This document shows, in pieces, positions 34,172 through 48,530 of a stretch of DNA of 64,000 nucleotides (its first letter is position 1; the number at the start of each line of letters is the position of its first letter). The stretch is taken from positions 1 through 64,000 of the forward strand of contig JAQFVV010007267.1 in assembly GCA_028023455.1 (NCBI GenBank). The letters run 5' to 3'. The notes under the pieces are model-generated. The model was not told the origin of the DNA. It did not search any database and saw only the letters and a list, made by a program, of their open reading frames with translations. A program made the translations under genes and the position numbers. This DNA comes from Epiperipatus broadwayi. Its lineage: Eukaryota > Onychophora > Udeonychophora > Euonychophora > Peripatidae.

Positions 34172-34375
34172 ATTTGAATACATGTATGATGTAAATAGGA
34201 AATTTGCGTCCGACTTAATACCTTCTTTATTAAAAACACATATCATTTACATAGGTACTCTGTGATCTCACTATTTGAATATATGTATGATGTAAATAGT
34301 AAATTTGCAACCAACTTAATACCTTCTTAAACTAAAAACACATCACTTACATAGGTACTCTGTGATTTCACTTTT
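34172..34375. repeat. Tandem duplication, ~103 bp x 2
   Basis: The phrases ATGTATGATGTAAATAG, CAACTTAATACCTTCTT-like and TACATAGGTACTCTGTGAT recur in the same order in two adjacent copies that differ by several substitutions. Confidence 0.85.
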
Positions 34376-34429
34376 TTTAATCAAATCTTAGATAAACTCA
34401 TAATTACATTGAACTAAAACATAGAAGGG

Positions 34430-34545
34430 TTTTTCAAATTCCTATCGATGCATTGGTAACTTTGGTTGACAAAATAAGAACATTACAAAGTTACCACTGG
34501 TGAAAACGTCTCCTGTCTTCTCTTCACTCCAGATATTGTACACAC
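34430..34545. repeat. Diverged relic related to the 30.3-kb foldback element
   Basis: A small inverted repeat (TGGTAACTTTG/CAAAGTTACCA) sits in sequence parallel to the palindrome at 30390-30480, both centred on a TTGnCAA-type and AACATTA-type segment. Confidence 0.4.
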
Positions 34546-37500
34546 GTACCATTCACATTTTAAGATATGAAGCTTGGAATGTTATAAGGATCTCTTCTTA
34601 AATCAATATGTTTCACTATTTTCAAAACTATTATGTTTATAATATATGAATATATTTTTTGAACTATTCTTAGTTTTATCAAATAAAATATTTTTCATAT
34701 AATGGTTAGATTTTCATGTATTATCCCTTTTAATTATTCCTTTCAAAGCCATCTGATTATTGGTTCACTTGCTGGAGCTAACATTTTTTTCCCTTTAATG
34801 TATGTGAAATATTTAAAAAAAGTCAGCTTTTTAACTCTCGACAGTATTAAAGTTAGAAGAAGAATACATATTACACCTATATAAATATAAACAAAGTAGT
34901 ACTTATGCACATGACTGTAATAATTCTTCATGAATACACATCCATTATAAAAAAATCCCGATAATTAAATAACATAAAAAAGCTATGAACCTACGAATTT
35001 TAATTCTGGATGAGAACACCCTCCCTTTTCCGTTAAATGTAACTTTGATTCTAACATAATGTAATGCAATTTTTAATTTTCATGTTATTGAGTATTGAAA
35101 TTTGAATGTTTTTACTTTATTATTTTAAGAAATCTTATCCTGAAAATGTTTATTTAATCAGGCGCACAATGACAGCGTGCTGTAATATCAGAAAAATGTT
35201 TATTTATATATCTAAACAGAAAGGCCTTTGTGAATCACAATATTTATTAATAAAAATATTAGGAAAAATTGAAATTGGACTTGTTATAAATAGCATGTGT
35301 TTGACAGTTCTTTGCATTAAAATAGGTTTAAGAATTTAGGAAATTAGGAAAGATATTTAATACTAATATGGATAAAGGATATTTTGTGCTGAAATGAATA
35401 TGTTCAAGCAGTCACTATTTAATATTGTGAGTCTGTGCATGCATATGTGTGTATGATGCATATATAGATTTTTTTCTTCATGAAAATTTACACATTGTTC
35501 TCCAGATTATTTGATAGTAAAATATAAAATGAGTTTACTTTGTATGAATTTTTCATGAATTGGTTATTGTTTTCAATTCTATATTTGAATTAAGAAAATT
35601 ATTTATATAATATCACTTTTATAAAATACCAGCAATTCTATATTTTTTTGAATAATTCTCGTAAATCAAAGTGGTATAAAATGTATTAAGAAAGAAGAAA
35701 TTGACACCAGAGTTGAGGGTAATAAATCAAAACCAACATTTAACAGTTAGGGTCAAAGGTTGACTTCAGAGAGAAAATCGTAAATTAGAAGAAACAAGCA
35801 TGGAAAAGGGGAAACTTGCAGGTAGTTTTTTCTCCTTATAAAAGCCAAAGAAAATGAAGGGGTAACTTCTCTTGCTAATTCAATATCTGATCATCTTCTC
35901 TGATCGTTTTTCTTTCAGAGACAGCAATTGACTCAACTTGTTAAGAAGTGTGTTTATATTGCCTAAACATGAAGTAATTGAGTTATAAATGGTGTATACT
36001 TTTCTCTCTCCAAAATCAATTATAACAAAATTAGCTCATAACAAAGTTTTTTGTACTCGATATCTCAATCTTCGTATTTGGCATTTAAAAGTTTGTTTAA
36101 AGAAGACATCTAGAACAGTATTGTATCCGTAACTTAATGAATTAAAACTGCAAGGAATGATTGAACTTTAATATAAAGTTAGTTAACTACTTGTCATTCT
36201 TATTAGTAATTTTTTTGATTGTGACTCCAACCTAAAAATATAGTAAAAAAAAAAAGGAAGAGCATCTAGAGCAGTATTTATTTGAAATTTTTTTTTCTCC
36301 TGAAGGAAACTAAGAGAAAAGGGGAGCGATGATGAAAATTAAAGAAACTAAAGTTATCGACTAAAATGTGAAATCAAGCATCTGAATTCGAACCCAGGAA
36401 GAAAAGTATTTAAAATGCAAAAGTAATCTGCAGGACAAACTCTCAACAGTTTTTATTATCGTGATCAATATAGCTACATCCTGACTGAACAGAATTTTAT
36501 GTGTGGACATAATCATATAAAGTGTTTTCCAAGGCAACTGAAAAATAGTAATTGGTTTGTAGACAATACATATGTGTTTTCTATAAAGTTGGCATTGACA
36601 GCATGAAATATTCAGACTGAGCTTTTAATGAACTCAAACCATAAGACAATATGTAATGTTTTATTGTTTATTTATTTTGCTTTTATTTATATGTTCATTA
36701 GCATGTGTGATTCATTTTTAACCATTATAGGAATTTTTTTTTAAAAAAGAGAATGATTTTGACCCATAAGAAAGTATTGAAAATGAAAATGTGTTAATGG
36801 ATAATGATTATAAAGCATAAATGCTTGTATATATTTGTCATATGAAAAAAAAGGAAAGATTTCGTTATTATCAAAATTATATGCATAATATTAGATGTGT
36901 GAAAAAGGCTTTGCATCGTCTTTGCTATGCTTTAACACATTGATGCGATCTGTTATGATTATAGAGATTGGATAAATGTTGCTGGGTACTTGACTTTTGA
37001 AATTAATATAGTACATGGGTTTGGTTCATGATCGGTCAACTTGTTATCTTGCATCAAGACTATAATTGCCTTATGTGTTTATATGTGAAGCTATAAATGC
37101 TGAGTATTACTGAGGTAGAGTTATTGTACCACCTTGAATAGATAGATAGAAATAATTATCTTATAATTTACCTACTATGTATGCAGTATTAGGAGATCAA
37201 GGTCTTGATCCCAGCTCCATTTTTACTCATTGATTAAGTAGGAAATTATTGATACAGTTGTGGTAAAATGTCTTGCAAACCCATTTAAAGTAAATGTGTA
37301 GAGACTAGTTCCTCATATAATTCTTAACTTCAGGAAAAAGGCAGTTCTCTGGCCAATGCTGACATTTGAATTTATGAATTGTTTAATTTCCCTTACTGAG
37401 ACACTAACGTGTCCATTGAGAAGTGCTGCATGGTGCTATAAAATATCAAGACAGTTTTGCAAGATATGATAAATTTTGCTATGATAACATGAGGGTTATA

Positions 37501-38008
37501 GTCAGATGTGTGTGTTGATGTGGGAGATGACAAAGAGTTGTTTTAATTTATGGGCTGACTGATATGTAGTCCGAGTTTGTGAAAAGTAATAAAATTAGAC
37601 ATCGTCAAGCTGTGGCAACATAGAAGCCAGTCAAAATGTATACAGTCACTAAAGTGTTAACATAATGATCAGAATCATAAAGGGATAGTGGTGAAGATTT
37701 AATATGCATGGGATTAAAACTATGGTTTTATATTCAAACCAATTATTTAGAATGGTTAAAAAGTTGGATATAACATTATCTTTACATAGGAATACAATAT
37801 ATTTTGTTTGTTGGAGTAGTTCCATTTATAAGTGTTGTAATGAAGGAAAGGGCAAGAAATTTATAGGCCTTGTGAAAAGTTATACGATAATTTCATATTT
37901 ATATTTAAATGCAGAATTCTGATTTCGTACGTAAGCGCATTAATGTTAAATTATAATATGAGTCAAAACAATGATTCGGTTTTAAAGAAACTTAAATAAT
38001 CTGAAAGT
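34546..38008. other. AT-rich DNA, no gene supported
   Basis: Several open frames of 60-77 codons occur (for example 34702-34884, 35106-35339, 37704-37922). None shows a domain, codon-like composition or convincing splice sites. A weak tRNA-like phrase is present near 37240-37270. Confidence 0.35.
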
Positions 38009-38009
38009 A

Positions 38010-38094
<85 letters not shown>

Positions 38095-38095
38095 T
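38009..38095. repeat. (ATT)n microsatellite
   Basis: About 29 uninterrupted trinucleotide units. Confidence 0.97.
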
Positions 38096-39294
38096 TAGTA
38101 GTTAAAGTAAATTTCATATAAAAGACAGTAAATTTTATTTTATAATAAATATAACCTTTGAAATTGTATTGATATTATATGTGTGTTTCTTTCTTCCTTA
38201 TGTATAATAAATATTTGTTATTGTTATGAATTTATATGCATGTCTTGTGTTTTAATATTTCAAATATCTCCAGAATATATATCCTGCACCTATATCTAGA
38301 GCTTTTATCTGATCACATTTAAATTTATGAATTGCCTTATATTGATTGATTTCCATATTTGACTTACATAATTCATTTTTATGATTGATTTCCATGATTG
38401 ATTTCCATGGTTTACTTCCATAGTTTACTTCCATAAATGATTTCCATAACTCACCTTTGTAAAATATTAATCGACAATTTTTTTTAAATAGGGGGGAACA
38501 ATCATTTCGTGGGGACAAAGAATATACCCGACTCGTAAATTGTAATACATTTAAAAGTACTAATTAAATTTGGCAAACAGATGATATGAAAGAGAATAAA
38601 ATGAGAGAAAATAGTCAATTTAGATATATTATATTTAGTTCGTTGTAATGTCATAAATATTGGGAGCAGACATAAAATCCCTTTCCTACATTTGGTATTT
38701 AATATGATTCCCTCTGGTAAATTCACATTAAAATTTTAATTTAGAAAGTTTTGGAGGTCATATCCCTTGCATGGTAATCGTTAATAATTGCAATTCATTA
38801 GCAGATCAAGACGTTGAAAAGAGTACTTCGTTTATTAAATAAGAACTAGTTTGGAAGTCAAGTAGTGTAAGTATTAAAATTCGGAAAATACTATTATAAT
38901 AATAATAATGAATCTATAGTTAGTTGGAAGGCATATATGTGTGTTAATGTAATAAGGTTAAAAGTTATCAGTTAAGAAGATATATAGGAGAACATAACAC
39001 AGACATTTAGGGTTATATAATTGTGACTATTGAAAGTGATAGATGTTGAGAACAAAATAATAGTAGTGGAATTAAATGTGAAAAAATTATAACATTTCTT
39101 TTTCTACTTTAAATTAAATAATAATCTTATGGTATGTATTATAAACATAAGTTACAAGTTTTCCATATCGATTACCAATTTATTTCTAGTCAGTTATCTA
39201 TTAGAAATATACACAGTATTGTTGTAGTACCACTTGGGATCTTGTATTTACATAAAGTTGTGGAAGAAAGTTGTCTATATTATTTAGTTAGCAA
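38096..39294. other. AT-rich DNA with short imperfect direct repeats
   Basis: At 38355-38455 the phrase GATTTCCAT or TACTTCCAT recurs about six times in a short-period array. Nothing coding was seen. Confidence 0.4.
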
Positions 39295-39307
39295 TAATAA
39301 CTGATTT

Positions 39308-39402
39308 TTTTTTTACTCATGTGTCATAGCATCAGCTGAGAAGCGAACTCGCTATCCCGGGGACAACTTGTCGCTGACCTCTCGACCACCAATGCTCGAC
39401 AG
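39308..39402 (-). mobile_element. tRNA-derived SINE with 13-bp target duplications
   Basis: On the minus strand it reads TGGTCGAGAGG (fits the pol III A box TRGYNNANNGG), then AGTTCGCTTCT (near the B box), then the family tail GCTATGACACATGAGTAAAA and an A-run. TAATAACTGATTT occurs at 39295-39307 and 39403-39415 as a perfect target duplication. A second family member lies at 15195-15310. Such elements depend on LINE machinery. Confidence 0.8.
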
Positions 39403-39415
39403 TAATAACTGATTT

Positions 39416-42057
39416 CGAGAAGATTTGCATAATTATTATTGTTTTAAAATTAAAACCATAATAAACAGAGTTTGAATTCCTTTCTTTATTAGATCCAATA
39501 GTTATAAGCATGGACGATGATCTCTGGTGGGCATTGCAATTTCATAATTAAAATTTGGTGCCCGGGTATACATAATCTTATTATTACTATCATTAGAGAA
39601 ACACACTAGTATTCCTTGGTCAGTTCCAGGGTTATTTTCAATCCACTATCTACTTGCACTAAAGTTGAGGGTAGAATATATATATTATAACCTACACTCC
39701 CAACACCGCTCATGTATATTACATGAACGAAATGCCCAGGCGCCAGTTCTATTAATGAATAGAACAATATAACAAAATACATAATATAAAATTATTACTG
39801 AGACTCTATATTTAAGTTTATGTTCGGCTCAGCTCAGTGGGAGGCTATAGGCAGTTCAAAAGATATATAATAATAAATGAATAAAAGAAGAAATATTATA
39901 AAACATTCAATATAATGTAAATTCCTTTGTTAATTAATTGTATTATAAGGAATCATAATGTTTATTTGATACAGTCTATTAAAATATACTTTAAACTTAA
40001 TTTCTTCCTTCATCCAAGTATAACATATATCAGCTTGCTATAATTATATTCTTAGACAATTTTGTTACTTGGCATATCATAATTTAAACATTTATTCTAA
40101 TGTCAATCAAGAAATAAATAATAAGATCTCAGGGAATTTAATAAACACAGTTGAATTAAATAAACTACATTGCCCATAAGTTATAATTATAAAGTATGCT
40201 AAAATATAATGAAACAAATTGACTAAATATTTTTACTGTGTTTCAATAATAAGATAATGACAGAGATAGGGTATTTTAATCTCATATCATCATCTAACGA
40301 ATATAATACGTTTATCAAGTGGCAAATACTCTTTATAATGTTTGGATTAAGAAATACAATATTGTCAGACACTAGAAAATTTAATATGATAACTTTAAAA
40401 TAGTATATCTGTTTTATAATAGATTTATACAATGTGGAGATGTGGAAATGAAAATACGAATGTATACAAAAAAATAACTCACGACACAGTTGTTTTAAAT
40501 TTAAATAACTAAATACATGATTTATTACAAATAAACAAAATAAATTGGGATGAACATAATATTTACAAAATAGGTCTTCGTTTTATAGACCTTTAAATTA
40601 TTAAATAAATCTTTAGCATCAGTTTGGGATTCCTACTATCTAAAAAACTAATAATAAACTTAAAGATCCCGACTTGGAACACATACTTGCTTAGATGTTT
40701 TATCCATACGACAATGAATAAATGAAATATCATATTATTATCACAACAAAACAAAAATATAAATACTTTAGAGAGGATATTACGGTTGATTGACAAAATA
40801 AATCAAACCATTAATCTTTGGCTTTCAGCAAAACAACTTTCTCTAATTGACTAAATAATAATTCCAATTCCTTATACCTTTCACACATAGCAAAATCATG
40901 TTTATTCTGATGATTTGATGATTAATTTTTACTTAAATAGATACATTGTAGTTTAAAATACTTATTTCCTGTTTAAATCTTAATGTTTTATAGCTTTATT
41001 AACTGAATTTAGTATATTTCCGAGCATTTATTTCTCATTTTTATATTTCATAATTCTAAACCCCAATTCGCGATATTATTTATATTACGCGTGTGTGTGT
41101 ACGTTCAAGCAGCAATATTATAAAACAATCTTTTCTGTAAACTCTCCCTTCATTAAGAAAATATCACATAATTAATTTATTTCGAACAATGTCGTAAATC
41201 CTCCATAAATATGACACTAGTACTACATCCAGAATTAATCTAACAATTTGTTTAACCACTTTTTAATTAACATAAAGCTATATTTTATGATTTTACATAC
41301 AACACGTTATAAATGGAATATACATGAGGAGCAGATAAACATCTATTGAACACTTCTACCAGAATTCACCTAATTCCACATATACCTTTGGTGGAGAATA
41401 TCTACTCAACACCAATAATCCAAGAAAAACGTCATATCACTTCCTAAGCATCATTTAATCATCTTTTAACAATAACTCCTTTACTTCTAAATACATTATT
41501 TGGTGGGGATTTTAAATTCCACATCATCAGGACCCTAAGAACATCACTTCAAAAATATCATTAATCATACGCATATAAAATAAACTAGGCTCTACTCATG
41601 GAAATTATTAACATATATTAAATAAGCAGGATCTTTTATCCCTATAAATATTACAACGCAGTCAGATTTTTTTCTATTATCATAGCTTCTAAAATATTGA
41701 ACCTTATAAATTCATGCTAGCAGACAAATACCTACAGATAATACATCAATCTGTTCAACTCAGAAAATACGACACTGTACGAATTTATGCATAAAATATT
41801 CACAAATTATACTTTATCACACAAATATTACAATTGTGTAAAACAAACACACTCTCGCGAATAAAAGTATATATAATATTAACCCTAAATTACTCACTAA
41901 GCAGGTAATATGATAATTAAATATTGCATTAAGGTATAATTTTTTTTTAATTTAATAAACTTTAGGTTACTTTTAAGATTTAATGCTTCTAATTATTATG
42001 AACGAACTTTCTTTTTATATTTAACAAACTATTTTTATTATACGTTCGTTCGTTGAT
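39416..42057. other. AT-rich DNA, nothing recognised
   Basis: Open frames at 40223-40432 and 40593-40796 (minus) show no recognisable features. Confidence 0.35.
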
Positions 42058-42060
42058 TAA

Positions 42061-42136
<76 letters not shown>
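42058..42136. repeat. (AAT)n microsatellite
   Basis: About 26 uninterrupted AAT units. Confidence 0.97.
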
Positions 42137-42139
<3 letters not shown>

Positions 42140-43526
42140 CTCACTTTAAGATAATAACATATGCAAAAATAAATGTAAACCTCTCTAATAATATATTATT
42201 AAAAATATTTCCTCATCCTCATAAGGAAAATAATAAGACCTATCTGAACACAATCATTTTTTTTACCAACGTACTACTCCTTTAAGTTGTACGTTTTCCA
42301 GATACTGTCTTGAAAGTCAAAATAGCATATATTATAAAATAAACATAATAATATTAAAGCTTCTCTATCCATCATATACATTATATATGAGTTAAGCAAT
42401 AAAAAAAAAAAATAAAAAAAGTAATTAGGTTTGTAATTTGAATAAAAAGTTCATTTGCAAAGCTTCTCTCCGGGATTATACAAACAGTATAGGACACATT
42501 CCAAACCGCATTTAAACTAAATGCACTTCTGCAGTATAACTTAAAATATATAAGTGTAACTTAAATATACCCACTACCTTTCAGTGTTCATAACATATCC
42601 ATTTGAGACACCAAATCACGCAAGCAGTTAACTCCTCCTTTATCATACTGAAAATATACGATATTTTCTGCCGTTCTGGATTAAATATGCAATTGTCCTT
42701 ATTATTTTGAATAGCATTCTACACTTTAAATTGTCTTTAGTAATTCCGTGATTAATAATGCTTTGTTTGATATTCCGTCCTTATTGAAGAGAACGAAAAA
42801 ATTACCAGCATTTTTCTTTTGTCCTTCAAATCCAATTTAAACAGAAGTAGTTTACATTTTATTTCTTAATTCATAAATACGTATTAGCTCCAGATATATC
42901 CAATAAATGAATACTGTTATCTAAGTACGAAGAATTTAAACGTGGTATGCTCTATCAAGATAGACATACGAAAAATAGTGAGAACAAAATGTATTCTATA
43001 TAACAGTCTGCATACATTTTCCATATAACAAAAAAAAAAAAGAAAACACGTTGCTTAATGATAAAATGATAATAGTTATGTAAACCATTCTTATTTAAAA
43101 CTGGAATTAAATAAAATAATATAAACTGCATGATATTAATATACATTTTTACAAGAGCAGCAGTGACGAAGAGATTAGTTTAAAATGTTTAAATTGAAAG
43201 AGATTGCAAAACTGAGTATCTCATTAAAATTTAGTGCTGCATATTGAAATTAGCTCCTTCCATGATATATTTCTTATAATCTGACTTCAGCAATTAACTT
43301 TAGTTGTTTGAAAAATATAAGCCACCGTCTTTTTGGCTCTAATTCTTTACAAAGCTAATTTTTTTTACATACTGGAAATCTTTGTTACAAGCTCTCTCTT
43401 TAGCAACCATTCATTTTTCTTCTTTTTTTTTTCACTCCCACACATCTTGCTAACTTTTCTAATTACATATTCAAAAAAAAATCTTTACAAAAAAAAATGA
43501 TTTTGATTTTCAGAATTAAATGACAA
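42137..43526. other. AT-rich DNA, nothing recognised
   Basis: No coding frame or RNA gene was supported. Several poly-A and poly-T runs occur. Confidence 0.35.

Positions 43527-44313
<787 letters not shown>

Positions 44314-44360
<47 letters not shown>
44314..44360. repeat. (AT)n tract at an LTR left end
   Basis: Uninterrupted AT run ending exactly where the LTR start TGAAACAG begins. Confidence 0.97.
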
Positions 44361-44362
<2 letters not shown>

Positions 44363-46931
44363 AAACAGTAATATTCGTATTCGAATCTTAAGTTTCACCT
44401 TTTTTATATCGTCTCTCACCCACCGCTCTATCCTGCCCAAATTTAAACTTTTTGGTATCGAATTGTGTGTGTAGCAATATTAAAAATGTATAGACATATG
44501 TAGAATTCACCATAAACAGCACACATTTCGATATCAAATTTAAGGCAATAAATAAAGATAAATAATATAATTTAGATTTCTTCTTTTAGTTATATAAAAA
44601 TATATAATTTTAATTATTTATTTTGAATTGTAAAATCCGTTATTTATTGCTTTGTTTAAAATTCATTTAATAATAATTTAGAAATAGATTGTAATATTTA
44701 ATTAAAAGTAAAAATAATCATATGTTCCCTTTTGTATTTGAAATTTTAAAAGCAACGGCTGGTGAAATTCCCTAAAATGTAATCATAAAATATAAAATAT
44801 AAATGTAAACAATAGAAAGGCAGCTTTCTCTATAATTAAATTTAACAAAACTACATTGATTATCCTCAGGACAGATTAAGTGGAATCCAAAAATAAACTA
44901 ACAAAAATGTAAAGGATAAGATCTAAGAAAGGAGGCCATTTTGGACTTTCTAAAAACTTTCAGTTTAGCTTTAGCTGTGCTCCCAATCAGTTGAGATTCT
45001 CCAAGATCTTAAATTAATTTTACCTGCCACCGTATGGTCGAGTAGAAAACATCCAGACTATTTTCCATCTGGAGATGGCCTATCATATGCCAAACCTTCC
45101 ATTGCCCTTCATAAATTCAACCGCAAAGATCTGCTGCCTAAAATAATTTGAAAGCTGCTGCTGTTAAATTACATGAATCATCTAAATGCTGTAAAGAACT
45201 GCTAATGCTAGAATCATGAACAATTTGCTACTGATCACTGATTCGGAAAACTTCTCATAAAACAGGTACCTGTATCCAAATTCTCTAGAGTATTCTACTA
45301 ATATCCTGCTATAGCTTATTCATTCTTTATATAACTTATAGACTATAAACTGTAAATTCTCTTTTGTAATGCTATAAATTTAATAATTAATATGTAAATT
45401 TCTTTAATAATCTAGCCTGCCTAACTCTATCTTTCTTCGGTGTGTAATTCTAAAATCTACATTTTATTATATAATTATCACATGCTCATAATTTTCTAAG
45501 TATAAATCTATGATTGCTTGAAACAGTGGATGCATGTCACATTTTCATTAATATTTATTTTCATAAATAACTTAATATTTTCATATTAATCGACATGCAT
45601 TCAATGCTTCATTTATTGTAATGCAGGTGTCTACTGCTTAGCAAAGGGCTGACATATTAGTTGTAATAATTACCCAGTTTATATATTGTTTTATATTTTA
45701 TTAAATCTTGATTAATAATTCCATAAAATTGCATTTCTTTGAGAGTCGCAAACGTTCTTTATTAAATGTTGATAATGTAGGGTAGAGTTATAAAATATAT
45801 TTAAATCTTAACAGAATCATCTATACATTATACATGTGTTACATTTTAGATATGTGATGACCCATTACAAGCCTTGAATATTCCAGATTCTATAGGGTTG
45901 AAATTAACCTGTCTTCCTACACAAGTGGACATAATAAATGCTCCCATAGGACTTGACGATCGTCATGCAGCCTGGAGGCAATCGTGGCACAAATTACCTG
46001 TCCCTGGTTATGCTTATGTGACACCTTGCCTCTTTGGGCCTATGGCAAATGCCAGCCCGTTCTAAACTCATTCATGGCTTTGCAGTTTCAATATACTGCC
46101 ACTTCCAATTACCTTTCTAGAAATACCACATGTTTCTTTTATTAACTTTATTACTCAATGTATAACTCTGTCCCTGCATTAATGACATAATTCACTCTCA
46201 AATAAATGTTTGCTCCTAGTTGTTAGTAAATATCTTTTAATTAAATAAATATATGTCCACCGCTACTATTATAAATCTTACTTTAGACTCTTGCATTGCA
46301 AAGGTATAAATCCCTAAAGGCATGCCTTAGAAATACTTGCTTGAGAATTTTAGGTAGCTAGATTATGTCATCAAATAAATGTATTTCTCTTTGTAAACAT
46401 AACAGTATCAGAAAATACTGCTACTGGGGTCTTAAATATAAAGTATTATTGATAAAATGATTTCATATAAATGTTTCTAAATAAATAAATGTATTTCTTG
46501 AATATATAACAGTATCAGAAAATTTTGTTACTCAACATAAATACTAACAAATATTATTAGTAAATGATTTATTATTAAAATGTTTCAATAAATAATGTCA
46601 AACTATATGTCTGCCATTACTTCTTTATTTATTTATTTGATAACCATTCTATATGTTTCCTTGATTGTTTAAATATAAATGTTTAAGATTAATGTTCTGA
46701 TTAGCTGACTCGAAATAAAATCATGAATCTCTTGCATATCCCTGACCACCATGGCTAAAGAAATATTTACTAATGTGGCATCAGATGCATTGTTTCATAG
46801 ATTGTATTATGGAACCGTTAAACTATGTTCAAACTCAGTACTACAGGTGGCTTCGCTACCTAGATGGTGCTGTCATTCTGTGTGGTGGTCAAATTCTGCA
46901 CTATGATAATGAATCACCATTTCTGACTGTT

Positions 46932-46934
<3 letters not shown>
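44361..46934 (+). mobile_element. Solo LTR inserted in (AT)n
   Basis: It begins TGAAACAGTA directly after AT repeats and ends GACTGTTACA directly before AT repeats. It belongs to the same family as 23695-26393: starts, ends and several internal blocks agree, although the copies are well diverged. A less AT-rich segment (about 45000-45265) ends in a donor-like ACAG|GTACC at 45265/45266. The 64-codon ORF at 45874-46065 lies inside it and has no recognised domain. Confidence 0.7.
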
Positions 46935-46978
<44 letters not shown>

Positions 46979-46988
46979 AATGGAAAGG

Positions 46989-47023
<35 letters not shown>
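46935..47023. repeat. Two (AT)n blocks split by a short spacer
   Basis: 46935-46974 and 46992-47023 are pure AT. The spacer contains GGAAAGGAAAA, and the right block is followed by TTTTCC, its inverse, so the right part can fold back. Confidence 0.95.
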
Positions 47024-47026
<3 letters not shown>

Positions 47027-48479
47027 CCTCTAATATCAGTAACACTCATTATGCCTTAATTAGAATCCACAACCCAATATAGTAGTGTTCTTTATTAATT
47101 ACTATATTAATAAAAATAAAGAACCTTAAATGACAAACCATTAATTGTGGTTCCACATTTAAACTTCACTATACTCTTACTATAAATACATATCTCATTT
47201 ACACTGTAAAACACATATTTGACAACTAAACTTTAGTAATTATTGTCTTGTTTAGAGTGAAGTAAATCCAACACACTATGACAATACATGAGAAATATGA
47301 TCGGATAATGTGGGCACCAGCAAGAAATGAAAATTTATATTAAAATAAAGAAAGAGCCAATAAAATTTTTATTGTTATGAAGGCATTATATAAAAAATAA
47401 TTACTAATAATAATGACAACAATAAAACCAAATGATAATCACAAACTTACTTTTTCAACAATGAGCATCTTCAAAGAGATAGTATATTTGTTCATCTGCT
47501 GAATAATCTGTGAAAATTTAAGCAGAGAATTTGCTATTTGAATAGAAACACCAACCACTTTGAGTTAAAATAATATTAAAAACTAATATATGAATATCCA
47601 AGAATGTAAGGAGAAGGATAGAGAATTAAAGCTAGCCAACTGAGTAATTCAAACCTGAAATATTTGAAATTAAAGTAGGATTATTTGCATTTCCAAATCA
47701 CCTTTCATTCTAAATCATAGATCAAATTATCTAGACTTGTAGACATTTAATAGTACAAGAAATATTATTCTTGATTCACTAAAAAATAATTTAGTAAAAA
47801 AGTATATCTATAATGATACAAGCAAATGTGCATTGTTAAGTGCAATAGAGACATCAGGGAAAAAAGACACCATTCCTGTTGACCGAGCATTTAACTTCTT
47901 TGCCATAATAAATATCAAGTTTATTATTATGAAATAGATATTACAACTTCATACTTCAATGATTAAGATACCAAGAACACAAAGGATGATTTAATGGATG
48001 TTCTAGAAGATTCACAATTTACCATCTATGTCCAAAATGGATTAATTAGTATTACCAAGATGTTTCACTAAGACATTTTTTCTTATGACTTTAAAACTAA
48101 ATTTATGTTGACATCATGAATTTTATATATTTGTATATTTTGCATTATTATATTTTGTTCATATATTTAATCGAATATGGATGCAAAGAGAAAAATAAGT
48201 GTTAATACATCACATAATGGAGAAATATTATTGTCATCAGTGTAATTAAAATAAAATATAGGTTATGACTAGCACTTGCTTACATACAAATCTGATCATC
48301 ATCTAAGGGGAAAGATAAGACTTTCTTTAAGACGTATTTATTACAAACATTTGTATAATTGCATCATATATATTTTTCTCTGTTTGTTTATACTAATATT
48401 TTCGTTAAATGTTTCAGTATACCATGACTAACTAGTTCTATCATAAATAGTTTTTTTTTTCTTTTTCAGTACCCCAATT
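47024..48479. other. AT-rich DNA, nothing recognised
   Basis: No gene was supported up to the candidate exon. Confidence 0.35.
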
Positions 48480-48530
48480 ACAATATATAACAGGCGGAAC
48501 CCATATCATCATTGTTACAGGTAGCGAGTT
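48480..48530 (+). CDS. Weak candidate internal exon (IPT-like reading)
   Basis: A strong acceptor (a T-run, then CTTTTTCAG) precedes a 51-base segment that ends ACAG|GTAGCG. One phase reads PQLQYITGGTHIIIVTG, which resembles the GP-x-x-GGT-x-I-x-I-x-G pattern of IPT domains in plexins and related receptors. Against this, the donor is weak, no neighbouring exon was found, and ATTGTTACA at its end resembles the LTR ends found elsewhere here. Confidence 0.25.

Noticed and set aside
37190-37300. tRNA-like phrases suggesting another SINE
   Set aside because: Only one weak box is readable, and no target duplication or relation to the other SINEs could be established.
45874-46065. 64-codon ORF with balanced composition
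   Set aside because: It lies inside a solo LTR and has no recognisable domain; it is not preserved as a readable frame in the related LTR at 23695-26393 as far as I could follow.
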